Made by a program: the position numbers and the translations under genes. Source: Allomyces arbusculus (taxonomy: Eukaryota; Blastocladiomycota; Blastocladiomycetes; Blastocladiales; Blastocladiaceae). Taken from it: a stretch of DNA of 64,000 nucleotides. Position 1 is the stretch's first letter, and each line of letters starts with the position of its first letter. The notes below the pieces were generated by a model that was not told the DNA's origin, ran no database searches, and saw nothing but the letters and a program-made list of their open reading frames with translations. Below, piece after piece: positions 21,356 through 32,757 of this stretch. Location of the stretch: positions 1 through 64,000 of the forward strand of contig JADHYV010000013.1 of assembly GCA_027604705.1 (NCBI GenBank), written 5' to 3'.

Positions 21356-23771
21356 CTACAAGCACAGTAGCGTCTGCACTTCGCCCTCGGGCCGCGGCAT
21401 CAGATTCTTAAAGAGCTCACCGTTGCGCTCGTCGGCAATCGCTTTCAGGAGCCGGGCGTAATCGTCCATAAACTGGCCGAGCGCGCGGTCGTTGATGAGC
21501 GTCACGTGCTCCTTGTTGGTCAAGCTCGACAGGCTTGCGACCACACCTGGGTGACCCGAAATGAGCATCGCGTCAAACTGGGCAATCGCGTCGGCCAAGG
21601 CCATGGGCGAGCACCCGAGTTGCGAAAGCGACTCGTGGTTGGGGTTGTGGTCGAGGAGGTCGACGATTGAGGCGATGCCGGACTCGCTGAGCAGGGCGCG
21701 GTGCTGGAGAATGAGTGGGAGAAAATGCGTGAGGTGTTTTGTCGAATTGCAAAGCGGCCAAAGAGAAATCAGACGAACATGCTCAGCAACTAGCGAGTCG
21801 AGGTAAATCTGAACTTGGCTCTGCAACGCGCTTGCCTTGGGCTCGCAGATGGTTTGCAGTGCGTCCTGGAGCAGGAGGGGAGCCGTTGCCACGATGTTAG
21901 CATCAGCACCCTCCATCTCCTTTCCGAGTTAGAACGCAAACCTTGAGCCGCTCCAAGCAGTTCAACAGAAACACGTTGCCGTCCGTCAGTGGCAATTTTT
22001 GCGCCGCAATGACGCACGCTTGCAGGCACGGGTCCACGATCAAGTCCAAAAACGGCTTGACATCGGTCACCGCCGCCGGGTCGACGGACGGGTACGTCGA
22101 GTGCGTGCGCGCCATGCTCCAAATCAAGTCGACGGCGCGCTGGACGTTGGCCGTCGGCAGGAGCTCGCCCGAGTCGGGGATTTGCAGATCCTGCGTCGTG
22201 AACTGGGCCAGTTCCTCAAGCGCCGACTTGAAGAGCTTGAGTGAGGTCGCTTGAAGGCTGCAAACGCAAGCGGAGGCGAATCAGTCCTTGCCGCGAAATA
22301 ACGAAAAATGAAAGCCCAACGTACTCGCGCGTCATGGCGACCAGGTTGGCCTGGGCCGGGAACGTGCGCGTGAGGAGGTCAGCGTTGACGTGCAGCAAGT
22401 GCTCGACGCGGAACGGCAGAACAATGTCCTCAAACAACGACCCGGTGTCATCGGACATGGCATCTTCGAGCGCCTGCTCCACGCGCAGCTGCACAGGACG
22501 ACAAATGCCCAGCGTGCTCTTATCAACGAGTTCAATAGCCACAGGCCGCGGCAAACCCGCACGCGCGGTCCACAGATCCATTTCGGCGTTCGTGACATTG
22601 TGCAGCCACGAGTAAAGGTCGCCGACGAATCGCAACGGGTCATAGGACGTGAGCTCGAGCGGCGCGCCGCTGGTCGTCGACGTGGTCGACCCGCGACGTG
22701 CGGTCCCGTCTCGCGGAGTCGCCATAGGCCCAATCAGCGAGAGACCGCTTCCGCGAGTAAGCGCATCGTTGAACCACCGCTGCAGCGCGATGCGGCGCTG
22801 GCCAGCGAGTTCCTCGGCAATGACGGCGAGCAAAACGGGTCGGGATTGGAATGCCGACAGGACGCGCGGCAGGAACGCCGGGAGCTCGGGCGTGAGCACA
22901 ACAAATATGGAAATATGCGACTGGACCCATGAGTACATGCGGTCAAACGCCGTTTCCAGGTGCATACGGCACGCATCGAGGATCTCGGCACTGTTGAAGA
23001 TGAAAAAGTGGAGCGATTGAGCCAGGATGTCGGATATTCGTGATGTTCAGGGGCAAAACGGCACGTACTTGAGCGACCCTTGCTCAGGCTCGCTGCCAAA
23101 GCGCGCTTCCAGAGAACGCGCCTTGTCGAGCGCTTCAAAAAAGCCTTCAGAGAGATCCGGCGACGGTGACGAGAGCAAGGCCATTTCGTCGTCACCCAAA
23201 ACGTTCTCGTCGATGAATTTGCGCAGCTGCTCTTCCTCGATGCGCAAATGGTTGCTGGATGGAGAGCCACACGTCAGTTAGAGGATCGGCATCCGAAATG
23301 AATCCGCAACGCCCGTACATTTCCACCGTCTTGGCGTCAATGTCACGAATAAAATTGGTCGCGCCGGTCCTTGCCATTGCAAACGCCGACTTGGTCGCGA
23401 CGCACGTTTGGATCATGGCCGCAATGTCGTTCTCATAGCGGCCTATCCTCTAAACCCCAGCGTTCCGTCGTGAGCAAACCTGCCTACCCAATGATACACG
23501 GCTCCGCCGTTGTGGTTGCAGTCGGCTGCAGCGATCCCACCTTTTCGACAACATTGGCGAGCTGGATCAGCTCGTCATACAGGTCCAACTGCGAATCTTC
23601 AATGTCGTCGTGCAGCGTGGTTCCATCGGGGAGCTCCTCTTCGTCGCCACACCACTCGTCCAGCGCGACAAGCGCGTCAGCCGTGGCTCGAGCGCCATCC
23701 GGGTCATTGAAGGCTGGCCGAAACACGGGGCAGGCGATGGCCTCTTGCAGCCGCCGTCGCACGGGGATCAT
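21356..23771 (-). CDS. COG6: Conserved oligomeric Golgi complex subunit 6
   Basis: Subunit of lobe B of the COG tethering complex for retrograde intra-Golgi transport. Six exons: 23541-23771, 23319-23449, 23069-23254, 22325-22990, 21942-22257 and 21356-21865. The total is 2,040 nt, in frame, 679 residues (human 657). Donors are GTGGGA, GTACGG, GTACGT, GTACGT and GTTTGC. Landmarks: IPVRRRLQEAIA at the start, coiled-coil LYDELIQLANVVEKRIGRYE, EEEQLRKFIDENVL, RWFNDALTRGSG, the strongly conserved SYDPLRFVGDLYSWLH, GICRPVQLRVEQALED, QIYLDSLVAEH and the C-terminal EVQTLL. The start at 23771 (MIPVRRR) is preferred; the same frame opens further upstream but without an ATG before a stop. It converges with UTP10, 129 bp away. 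Confidence 0.93.
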
Positions 23772-25155
23772 GATTACTGCCGTGATTTGCTGCAAGTTGG
23801 AGTCGTGCTTGGAGGCGCGCTGCGCGTGCAGGCCGTTGTGGAAGACAGATTTGTCGAGAGTGGTTAGCAAGAGGTCAGACTCGACCTGACTCAATGTCAC
23901 ATTACGCCATGTCAGTCTCGTTTGAAATCCAAGCCAGCGCTGCGTCTGACAACATACAATCCGGCCTGCTGGTTAAGTTCAGTGGGAGGACCGCGATGTC
24001 TGCCCTGCTGTGCCGGGCCACCGGTATCCATCTCCTGCATCTAACTGATGGTATTCGTGACACTCTCACGGCGCTTGCAGCCAAGTTGGCGGATGACCAA
24101 GTCCAGCAACACGAAATAAGCAGCACAAAGCAAAGGGTTTTACCCCGTTTTGAACGGAAATATTCATGTTGAACTCGTTGATAGCAACGTCCATCAATCT
24201 CATGGGCGACTTCATTTTCCCATCTTGCCCAAAATGTTACGATTCTCACGCACCTTGAGTTCTTTCTGAAAGGAACATAAATGATATTGGCAAATGATCG
24301 AACATGCATGAATATGGCCGGGAAGTGTTCATCGAGGAAAGAGTGACACATGGTCACAGGAGAGGATCTGTGCCAATGATTGATTTATCGGAGTTGATCT
24401 TTGTGAGGATTATTTGCCAGTGCACATCATCCATTGAGCGCGTGGCCGCGGAAAATTATGCAGTTGCTCTGTATGTGAAGCGCAGGAACTGTGAGTAACA
24501 TGTCTGGATGCTGCACTTCGCAACCAGGAAAATGCAGGCTCGTGTTGGCAACATCCACCAAATCGGCCTGTGCGTCAACTAACCTGTTTCCACTGCCAAG
24601 AGTCGTGGGCCTACGATACCAGACCGCTCTGGCGCACCGGGATTGGTAATGCTAGGGACAAGAAGGGCGGAAGAAAACGAAGCGAAGGGAGAAGAGAGCT
24701 GAGCGGTCGAAGTGGACTTGCAGGTGCACCAGGTTGTAGCCAATTGTGACCTGACACGTTGGAAGGACAAGAATGAATGTGCGACAGCATCATTGTTGGT
24801 ACTGAAATAGAATTCTAGAGGTATTCCAATAGGATGAGCAGAATACATCCATGGTTCCGCAAGAAAATGACTCCCTCTGCATGTATCAGAATCAAAGTAA
24901 GAAAACAAATGGGCACCATGTCAGTTACGGCGCGTCGAATCACACAAACGGCTAACACGTGTTCGGTTGTATCCATTCATGCAAAAACAAGGCAAAGTTG
25001 AAATGTAAGACATTTTTTTCGAAGAGTGGCCTTAATCGAATTGGTGCAGCGCGCGGCGGTGTTTGGGCGGGGTGGTTTCTGTGGCGCTTAATGATGATTT
25101 TGTGGGGGTTAGGTACGTCTACGTGTTGCGTGCTGTGCAGGTCCCTGACGTCGCC

Positions 25156-25176
25156 GGGGGGGGGGGCAGGGGTGGG
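25156..25176 (+). other. G-tract cluster with G-quadruplex potential
   Basis: A run of ten G, then CA, GGGG, T, GGGG. The ten-G run can supply two of the four G-tracts, so a four-layer or three-layer quadruplex is possible in single-stranded DNA. It is non-coding and function is unknown. Confidence 0.6.
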
Positions 25177-25580
25177 GTCGTCGTTTTGGCAGAGCAGCTA
25201 GGGCAAAAAACGGCGGCGCGGTTGATGTGAGTGTTTCTCTGTGGAGTGCGTGGGTGCCGATTGAGGAGTGCAGCGTAGTGAGAGAAGTGTGAAGTATTTG
25301 AAGGAAGTAGGCCTCTCGTCTTGTCTTGTTTCGTTGAAGTCTGTCGTCGTTTGTTGATTGTTGTGATGTCGACGTTTGTTGTCGATCGGTAAAGAAAAGC
25401 ATGAATTTTTTGTCGTTGAGTCGTTGCTTGACCTGACAGCATTGACGTTTCTATTCTTGGTGGGAGCCGGCCAGCCGGGTGCAGAGCGGCAGCGGGTACA
25501 AAAGCGCGACGGGGGTGGCGTTCCGCGTGGGGCTCGGAGGGGTAATTCGCTTGCGCGCGGCGAGAGAGAGGGGGCGTCAA

Positions 25581-25634
25581 GAGCGGAACCGAGACCAACT
25601 AGGACAAGAGCGAAACCAAGACCAACTAGGACAA
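25581..25634 (+). repeat. 27-bp tandem duplication
   Basis: Two adjacent 27-bp units (25581-25607 and 25608-25634) that share the core GACCAACTAGGACAA exactly and differ at a few positions elsewhere. It lies in non-coding DNA. Confidence 0.8.
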
Positions 25635-25778
25635 AAGCGCGGCCCGGAGGTAGCCGAGGTGGTATCAGGTGGAGAAGGGTAAAGAGTCGAAAAGCCACAA
25701 AGGCGCGTCGATATATTGCGGCGGCGGCCGTCGTCATTGACATCATCGCAATTGCATCTCGTCAGCCAGTCCGACCGC

Positions 25779-25803
25779 AGTCAGTCAGTCAGTAAGTCAG
25801 TCA
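25779..25803 (+). repeat. GTCA microsatellite
   Basis: About six GTCA tetranucleotides with one imperfect unit (GTAA) in the middle. It lies in the gene-free region. Confidence 0.8.
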
Positions 25804-26967
25804 AAGGGGGCCGACGCGACGGGTTCAGCTGCCGCGGGCGTTGATGCTAGAAGAGCGTCGAATCCATGTACGCGAGGGGGGACGATAACGTGCGGAGAGG
25901 ACGGGACGGAGGCGAGTGCGATGTGGACGCGCACGACCGAGGATGCGTGGCACGCGGGCGCGCGACGCGACGGGGACGTCAACGAGCAGCTGCGCACGAA
26001 ACGAATGCGCGTGAAAGCGTCGGGTGCCGATGCGAGCCGGATCGGTGGAAGGGAGGGCGGGCGGCGCGAAAGCGTCCGCGGGGGTGGTGCACAAAGGGCA
26101 GGTGTAACTGACCGAGCGAGTGAGCACGCGATGCACATGCGGTCAATGGTATTGAAGCGAAGCGCGTCCAACTACGTTGGCGTGAGCGACATCACCATAC
26201 CGACACAGCCTCCACCTGTTGTGAATACGATATGTATTTTGCTAGAGTGGCGTGCGAGGCAAATCAGCAAAAGTACGACGATGCTTGCTAGCTCACCATT
26301 GAGGTCCGTGAGCGGCAGCTTTTACGCCGTCGCAATTACGTGCGTGCTTGGCAGGCACGGTCAATCAATCGGGTCGAGGAACTGCGGCCGGTGACCGATC
26401 ACGGCCATTGCGTTTATATAATAGCTGTCGCCCACGACCACGGCCACGACCGCTTGCCAGACGCTGGCCGTCAGGAGAAGATCGATCAAGCGAGTCAGGA
26501 TGTTGCACGTTTTGAGACGCGCACTAGGTGGCGAGAGCGACCCAGGACAAACAGGCAGGTCGTTCGGTTTCGACAGATTAGGCACACAACATGAGGGAGA
26601 TTGTTTGCTGACTGCCAACAAACAACTGTTAGCACAAGGCGGGTGCAAGCTGTGATCGTGTTGCAGTCATGTAGTGGGCGCGGCTATTGGTTGCGCCAAG
26701 TTGGCGTGTGTTTCCACAAGTCCACTCCGAGTGATCTGCTACAAGCAGATCGCTGGGTTCGTCTGAACGAAATGGGCGGGGAGTCGCGCTCACGAAATGA
26801 TACGCATGTCAGCTAGATCTCTCGGCGCGATCTGTAAATATTTGATTTGAAACGGCCAGCGAGGCTCGTCCAGATAAGATCTATCTAGTCATCCTCGACG
26901 CACTAGCCACGGCCGCTGAACCATGGAGGTGACTCTGCTGCCCGTCCCTTCCGGTGCGGATCGACCG

Positions 26968-26974
26968 TATAAAA
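26968..26974 (+). promoter_or_regulatory. TATA box (TATAAAA) of the orphan at 27057
   Basis: TATAAAA lies 83 bp upstream of the start codon, so transcription would begin about 50-60 bp before the ATG, a normal distance. It is one of only two well-placed consensus TATA boxes I found ahead of genes in the window. Confidence 0.7.
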
Positions 26975-27056
26975 GCATCCTTCACCCCCGCTCGTTGGAC
27001 GAGCCCATCTCTGTTACTGATCCTCGACTCCCCATCCCGCTCTCCGCCCCAAGACG

Positions 27057-28136
27057 ATGCCCACCATGACTGCCCCAATCGACAACTCTGGCCTCCGCCC
27101 TCGCTCTGCCAACCAGCACGAAACAGCAGGCTGCAACCGCACCCTCCACCTCCCACCGATCGACGGCGTCCATGTCGTCACGACGCTCGTCAAGCTGTCG
27201 CATGCCTCAACTCGCGCAGAAGCCTACCGTGTCCTGCACCGCCATACCACCACGTCACGACTCGCCCACGGCACATTCCGAATTGACCACGCCTCGGTGT
27301 TCGCTCTCCATCTCGAACCTGCACGGTGGTCCCCGCTCCGTGGCGCTCCATCCGACCCGCTCGCCGTCTTTCTCCCCACGGGGTCGTCTGCTTTTGTGCC
27401 GCTGCTCCAGCTCCTGTCGCCGCCGAACCGTTACGCAGCCGCGCGATCCCGGGAATTACAAAGCGCGGCACGCCGTGCCGTCGACGCGTGCCCAGCCGTT
27501 TTCAGCGTTCCATCGGCCGATACCCAGTCCGATGCCGCTCAACCGCCGCCGAATTACAACGAGGTCGCTGGGTCAGGCCATAAAAATGAAACTCTTCCGT
27601 CGTACTTTGAGTCGGTCTCGCATGCCCTCCCAAGCCCTCCGTCAAGCGACCGTGACAGCGATGCGACATCGATTTGCACTCTCAATTCGTCCACCACGTC
27701 GTCGGCCAGCACTCTCTCGGCCTCAAGTGGTCGCGTGGGCGCAGAGGCAGTGCAGCATGCCTTCAACACGGTCGGGTACATGTCGGTTGTGACGCAGCAT
27801 TTTCGCGACCCAAGCATATGCGATCACGACGTGCCCCTCTCGTATCGCCACGTCGTGCAATTGGTGATCACACTGACCGACCTCCCGACCGAGATTTTCG
27901 AAGCGGCCATGTGTTCGGTTGCGCGGCGACTTCTCGACAAGTATGGTGTGAGCGCTGCCTGGGAGCACCAGCTCGTGGTGCAGTTGTCTGTTGATGACCT
28001 GGAGCATCGGCTCGCACTGAAGAAACTGGGATTCCAACGCGTTGAGGGCGGACAGACGCAGGAGCATATGCTGGACGATGTCGTGTTGTATGCGATGCGC
28101 GTTGGAGAGATGTCGGTGGGGAAGAAGCTTGTGTAA
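27057..28136 (+). CDS. Orphan protein with WW-ligand motifs and a GNAT-like C-terminus
   Basis: An unrecognised 359-residue, single-exon protein. The N-terminal third (about 30-125) has alternating strands and helices of normal composition. The middle (about 150-235) is Ser/Pro-rich and contains PPNYNEVAG (a PPxY motif) and ETLPSYFESV (an LPxY motif), the short ligands that WW domains of Nedd4/Rsp5-type ubiquitin ligases bind. The C-terminal 110 residues include VQLVITLTDLP, LALKKLGFQRVEGG and MLDDVVLYAMR, a pattern like the end of GNAT acetyltransferases (substrate-strand KLGF then DD..LYA), but the acetyl-CoA P-loop is not visible. A weak GNAT-fold relation is a guess. The promoter has a TATA box and nearby GATA sites, so regulated expression is likely. 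The first ATG (MPTMTAP) is taken as start. Confidence 0.65.
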   Translation: MPTMTAPIDNSGLRPRSANQHETAGCNRTLHLPPIDGVHVVTTLVKLSHASTRAEAYRVLHRHTTTSRLAHGTFRIDHASVFALHLEPARWSPLRGAPSDPLAVFLPTGSSAFVPLLQLLSPPNRYAAARSRELQSAARRAVDACPAVFSVPSADTQSDAAQPPPNYNEVAGSGHKNETLPSYFESVSHALPSPPSSDRDSDATSICTLNSSTTSSASTLSASSGRVGAEAVQHAFNTVGYMSVVTQHFRDPSICDHDVPLSYRHVVQLVITLTDLPTEIFEAAMCSVARRLLDKYGVSAAWEHQLVVQLSVDDLEHRLALKKLGFQRVEGGQTQEHMLDDVVLYAMRVGEMSVGKKLV

Positions 28137-28428
28137 AATACACCTCAATATTTGGGATCTGTTAATGATGGTCAAAATGATGCACGTCGTTATGTCACAA
28201 ACTCGAAGCAACGACTTCATGGTCTGACAAACCGAGCGAAACCACTCGCAGCGCAGATTCGCTAACATTTGCAGCTCATGCAGGAGACCTACATCCCGAG
28301 GAAAATTAGTTCGTTCCACATGAAACGCGTGCCGACAGCCATTTCAGCAACGATTTTAATTTCGTGACGAGTTTAGCGCCCTTCTGCACCGCATCCATCT
28401 CGCGCCCAAACCACTGGGCGCCCTCCAT

Positions 28429-31400
28429 TTACAAATCCGCACGTCGCGGTGCCGCCTGTCCTCCCTCGCCCGACCACACTTGGTATCCGTCCTTGTCTCG
28501 CTGCGTGGCCACATCCGGGTTCCCAGGAGCGATCACGACCGGGTCCACCTTCACCACCTCTTCCGCCTTGTGCTCGCGTTCCACCACCACCGCGGCCGGC
28601 GACGGCACGTCAACGTGCGCACGATGATGGTTGCGCAACTCGGTGCCATCATTCTCGACCGACCGCAGACCGACGGGCCGGAAAGCCGACCGCAAATGCG
28701 CCATTTCGTCTTGCATCTCCTGCATGCGCGACATCATCACGTGCATCATGGCCTCGACGTTGACGGGCATAGGCGTCGCGGAATCAGCTGGCGGGACCGT
28801 GGCAGCCGGTGACGACGGTGATGGCGGGTCAATTTCCGCGGTCGGTGCCGACACGGGCGACGAGGGACCGAGCGGGAGCCAGGCCCAGTCGCCGCCGCTG
28901 CTGCTGCTGCTGCTGTTTGCAGAGGCCGGCACAGGTGCCGGGGATCGATGGGTCATGGGCGCGAGGTAAGTGAGAATCAGCGTCAAGTAGACGGCGTTGC
29001 TCACGGTCAGGGCAAACACGAGCAGGAGCAGCGTCTTCTTGACCGTGCTGAGCCGCCACGTCGCGGGCGAGAGACTTGATGCCGTGTTCACGACAAACCC
29101 CACCACCCCTTGGACGGGCGCCATGACGCGGTCGAGCAGCGTCAGCTGCTCCGGGACCGGCCCAGACTGGATCAAGTCTGTCGGCTCGGCCACGCTCGAC
29201 GCGACCACGGGCTCGACAGCGTCCGGTACAGGCCCTTCGGATATTACGTCGCCGACGGGTTCTTCGGCAGCCACCCCATTGGCTATCGCTGGTTCGACCC
29301 CTTCCTCCTCTTCAACTTCCGTAGGCACCGGCTCCGGCTCCATCGCCGCCAGTTGGCTCGCGACCTCCTTCCACCACTTGGCGCACCCGTCGACGCCAGA
29401 ACTCTCAATCTTCCCTTCGAGCATGACCTTGCGCGAAAACAGGACCGCAAACGTGACCTGCACCCGAGTCTTCCCCGGGGCAAGTTGCGTGACACACACC
29501 CTCACCTTGGTCGAAAACGCGTCCCCGTAAGGCGCCGAAGGTGTCTGCTGCGCCAAATCCAGGACAAACCGGAGCCTCGGTCTCGTCGCCGCATCCACCC
29601 GCACGAGCGTCTGCGTCTCGGTCGACTCGGCCATACCCTTTCCCTTGAGCGGGACCCAGAACGCGACCTTGTAACTGACCACCCGCCGGGACCCAGGCAC
29701 CGGCGGAGTAAGCGGCCAGTCCGAGACGACGCGTACGTCCTCGGACTCGCGCGCGGTATGCGCCTTGACAAACACTGGCATCGGGGACTCGTAGAGCGCG
29801 CGCCAGACTTGCGCGGCCGACGCGCGCACGGTCGTATCGAGAATCGCGTGCTTCAGGTGGTCACTCGCGCGGCACGCGCACGAGGTGGGAAATGTCACCG
29901 GCACGCGCTTCTTGCGTGGTGCAGGTGGGGTCGTGGCCGCCGCCGCGGTCGGCGTCGATGTCGCGGACAAGTCGAGCGCTGACGCGGACGCACGGGGCGC
30001 AGCGAGCGGGGCAGCAGCGGCCGCGGCCGCTGGTGCCAGTGGTGGTGGTGCCGTGGCCGGCTCGGCCGGTATCTCGGACGCCGACTTACCCTCGGTCTCC
30101 GTCTCCGAGACCCCCTCCAACTTCCCATTCGCTGCCGCGTCGCCGCCGGCAGTGCTCGACTTCTTGACGATCCGCGAGAAGAAATCATTCACTGACCGCA
30201 ACGTCGCGGACGCCGCTTGGTTCGCCAACGACGCGGCGCCTCCGGCGGGCCCGATAATCACGGCCGATGGCGGCATTGTTGGTGCCGATGCTGCGGCAGC
30301 CGTCGAAGGCTCGGGCTCTGACGACTCGGCTTCAGTTCCGGACGCAGCCAGGTTGCTGGTACTTCCCACCGCCGCCTTCTTGGGCGGGACCGAAGTCGTG
30401 GGCAATACGGGTACCGGGTGCGTGATCACCGCGACCCCAGACAAATTCGTCGTTGGCTGCACGCGTTCGGGGGCAATGAACATGGGCGGGCCCGTGGCCG
30501 GTGCCGGTGCCGGTGCCGGTGCCGCGGGCGCAGCAGATGCAGCCGCTTGCGGTGCTGGTGCCGCAGGCAATGGCCGCGCGCGCGGCAACGTGGCCAACTC
30601 CACGGGTGCTGGTGTCGCCGGCTTGCCCGGGCCCGGTGCGGCCGGAAGCGGCCGCGCACGCGGTCCCGCCCGTGCGGCGGTATCGTCGTCCGTCTCGTGC
30701 TCGAGCGTGCCGACGCGCGGTGGTGGGCTTTTAGGTGGCAGGATAGAGTCGAGGACCGAGATGGTCGCGGCGTGCGGGCGTGGGGAAGTGGTGAGCAGAT
30801 CGGATCCGGCAGTGGGGACGTCGGTTGGAACGCGTTTGCGTTGCTGCAGGCCAGGCGGGAGGTGGAGGGTGAGTGTGGTCCGCGATGAGAATGAGTTCGG
30901 TGGAGGAAACGCACCGAGGCCTCGATTTCGGCTTGCCAGATTCGCCGGATTTCGGCGTATGGGCCGTCGACGGAATGGTGGTGGAAGTTGGTGAACGTGT
31001 ACTGGAGTAGCGTGATGTGAAGGTGAGTGCACGTCGTCCACGAGTGTCACGACGAGCAACCGGGACGAACCTTGGACGTCAACGACATAATGCGAATCCC
31101 CGCTTCCACCTTCTGCTCGGCGTCATTTCTGCGCTGCTGCACGCGAATCACGTCACACCAGTGGATCAGGACCTTGGCCGTCTTGCGGTCGAGTTTCCCG
31201 TGGAAACACAGGTGCTTGTCGGTCAAGAACAGCCGGCCCGACCAGTTCTCGTCCTTTTCCATGGCACACGTGTAGGCTAGCAAAACAGTGGCTATTGAGT
31301 GAGTACCCGCGTCATCACTGCCCCCATCACACCATCAACGTACCAAACAAGACCTGTTCGGCCGCCAGCGTCGGAAAGTACTTGTCGAACCGGCGCTGCA

Positions 31401-32757
31401 CCTTGGACGGCGTCTCCTCACCGTAGATGGCCTCGCCGGCCAGCGACGAGTCGAGCCGCGGAAACTCTTCGCGCATCGACGACTTAGACGTGTTCATCGT
31501 GTCGTTGGACGAGACAATTCCCGCGGCAGAACTGGTCGCGGACGGCGCGCGACCGCTGCGCGAGGGCTTGCGTGACGAAGAACGCGATTCGCTGCTCTTG
31601 ATGGTGGGTCGTGCCCGGTCGGGCGTGCCGGTGGACGAGGCAGGCAGCGCGACTTGGCTTGGCAGTGGTGAGAGGGCGGGTCTCGGCGACGGTTCGATGA
31701 CAGCGGGAATCGGTGGGATGGGTGGGGACGTTGCAGGTGCATCGGGAGCGGCCTCGTCGGACCGCGGTTCGGCAGGCGAGTGGATGCTCGGCGTGGGTGT
31801 CTGTTGTGGCAGGTGGTCAGCAAATGAGGGTTGCAGGATTGGGACGCACTGAGCTGAAGAGCATACTGGCACTTCCTCAGCAGGATGGTCCAGGAGCACG
31901 CCGACGAGCCTGTCGAGCGACGCCGACGTGGAGTTGATCGACGCGCGATCCATGATCGATTCCGAATCGGCGTGCGATGTGGCCATTGATACGGCCAGCG
32001 ACACGGTATCCGCGTCGCGCCCCGACCGCATAGCCGCCGCTGCGGGCATCAACCCGAGCGCAGTCGCCGGTGGAGAACCCTGGATGGGCATCGACTTGAC
32101 TGACGGCGTGGGTGCAGGCGACCGTGGACGCGCCGCAACGGTCGTCGCGGCTGACGACACCGGCGATGCCGACCCGGACCCGGACCCAGACCCGGGCGTG
32201 TGCTCGAGCATTCCATTCAGGTTCGACGTGGTCGTACTCGATGGCGCTGTTGTCGTGGTCCCGACCAGGTGGATGACGTTGGGCGGCGAACTGGAAAGCG
32301 TACTGGCCGACGTGGTCCCGGTTCGGGGCAGCGAGCTGATCGAGGACCGCGGCGAGGACGTGGGCGAGGTGCGCTTGGCGGGCATCGTCGAACGCGAAGA
32401 AGTGGGGACCACAGGCGCCGCCGACGGACTCGTCGCGGAGCGAGGTGAGGACGGGCGCGGGGGCGGATGGGGTGCTGCCGACAGCGGTGCGTTTGCATCA
32501 TCCTCTTCCGGCGGGCGTGCTGCGGTTGCAGCGGAACTTGAACCAGCGTCGGTTGCCACCGTTGCTGCCACTGTCGCTGCGGGAACAACGGGACTCCCAA
32601 CCACCGGCGACCCGCTGGATGGCGCGATGTGGGCATCGGAGCGTCCGTCAGCATTGTCGGTCTGCGCGCTGGCAAGGACAGGCGAGGTTGATGTCGTGGT
32701 CGGGTTGGGGTCAGGAGCGGGAGACGCGGGTCGCGCGGTCAGTTGCGGCGACGCCAT
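28429..32757 (-). CDS. GRAM-VASt membrane-anchored sterol-transfer protein (LAM/Ysp, GRAMD1/Aster family)
   Basis: Member of the LAM/Aster family, ER-anchored proteins that move sterols at membrane contact sites. Exons: 31344-32757, 31071-31276, 30915-31001 and 28429-30843, total 1,373 residues in frame; introns 67, 69 and 71 nt (GTACGT, GTTCGT and GTGCGT donors). Residues 1-450 are disordered (Ser/Pro/Ala). The GRAM domain spans about 455-565: RRFDKYFPTLAAEQVLFG, SGRLFLTDKHLCFHG, then SLTSK joined to YTFTNFHHHS and AEIRRIWQ. A second Ala/Pro-rich linker follows. The VASt (StART-like) domain is at about 880-1065: HAILDTTVRASAAQVWRALY, SYKVAFWVPLKGKGMAEST, KTRVQVTFAVLF and CAKWWKEVASQL. A single membrane segment (about 1175-1195, LTVSNAVYLTLILTYLAP) and a short C-terminal coiled coil with MQEMQDEMAHL complete it. 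The GRAM domain is interrupted by two of the three introns. Confidence 0.9.

Larger units (their letters stand above)
23772..27056. other. 3.3-kb gene-free region
   Basis: The longest stretch without a supportable gene in this window. Open frames here are short, overlap each other on both strands and lack protein-like composition. About 24000-25100 is visibly more AT-rich than the rest. It holds a G-tract cluster (25156-25176), a 27-bp tandem repeat (25581-25634), a GTCA tract (25779-25803), a perfect hairpin (26733-26751), GATA-type sites (about 26872-26884) and the TATA box of the next gene. I could not recognise tRNA, snRNA, 5S rRNA or other structural RNA signatures by eye. A long 5' UTR or an unannotated ncRNA is possible. 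Confidence 0.5.

Noticed and set aside
25866-26394. Overlapping short open frames in the gene-free region
   Set aside because: They overlap on both strands, are Arg/Gly/Ala-rich and show no codon pattern like that of the confirmed genes.
27057-28136. Ornithine decarboxylase antizyme
   Set aside because: The GNAT-like C-terminus prompted the idea, but the frame is continuous with no frameshift site and the antizyme signature block is absent.
29885-30994. Open frame of about 370 codons on the plus strand, Gly/Ala-rich
   Set aside because: It is antisense to the low-complexity linker between the GRAM and VASt domains; its composition is the mirror of that linker.
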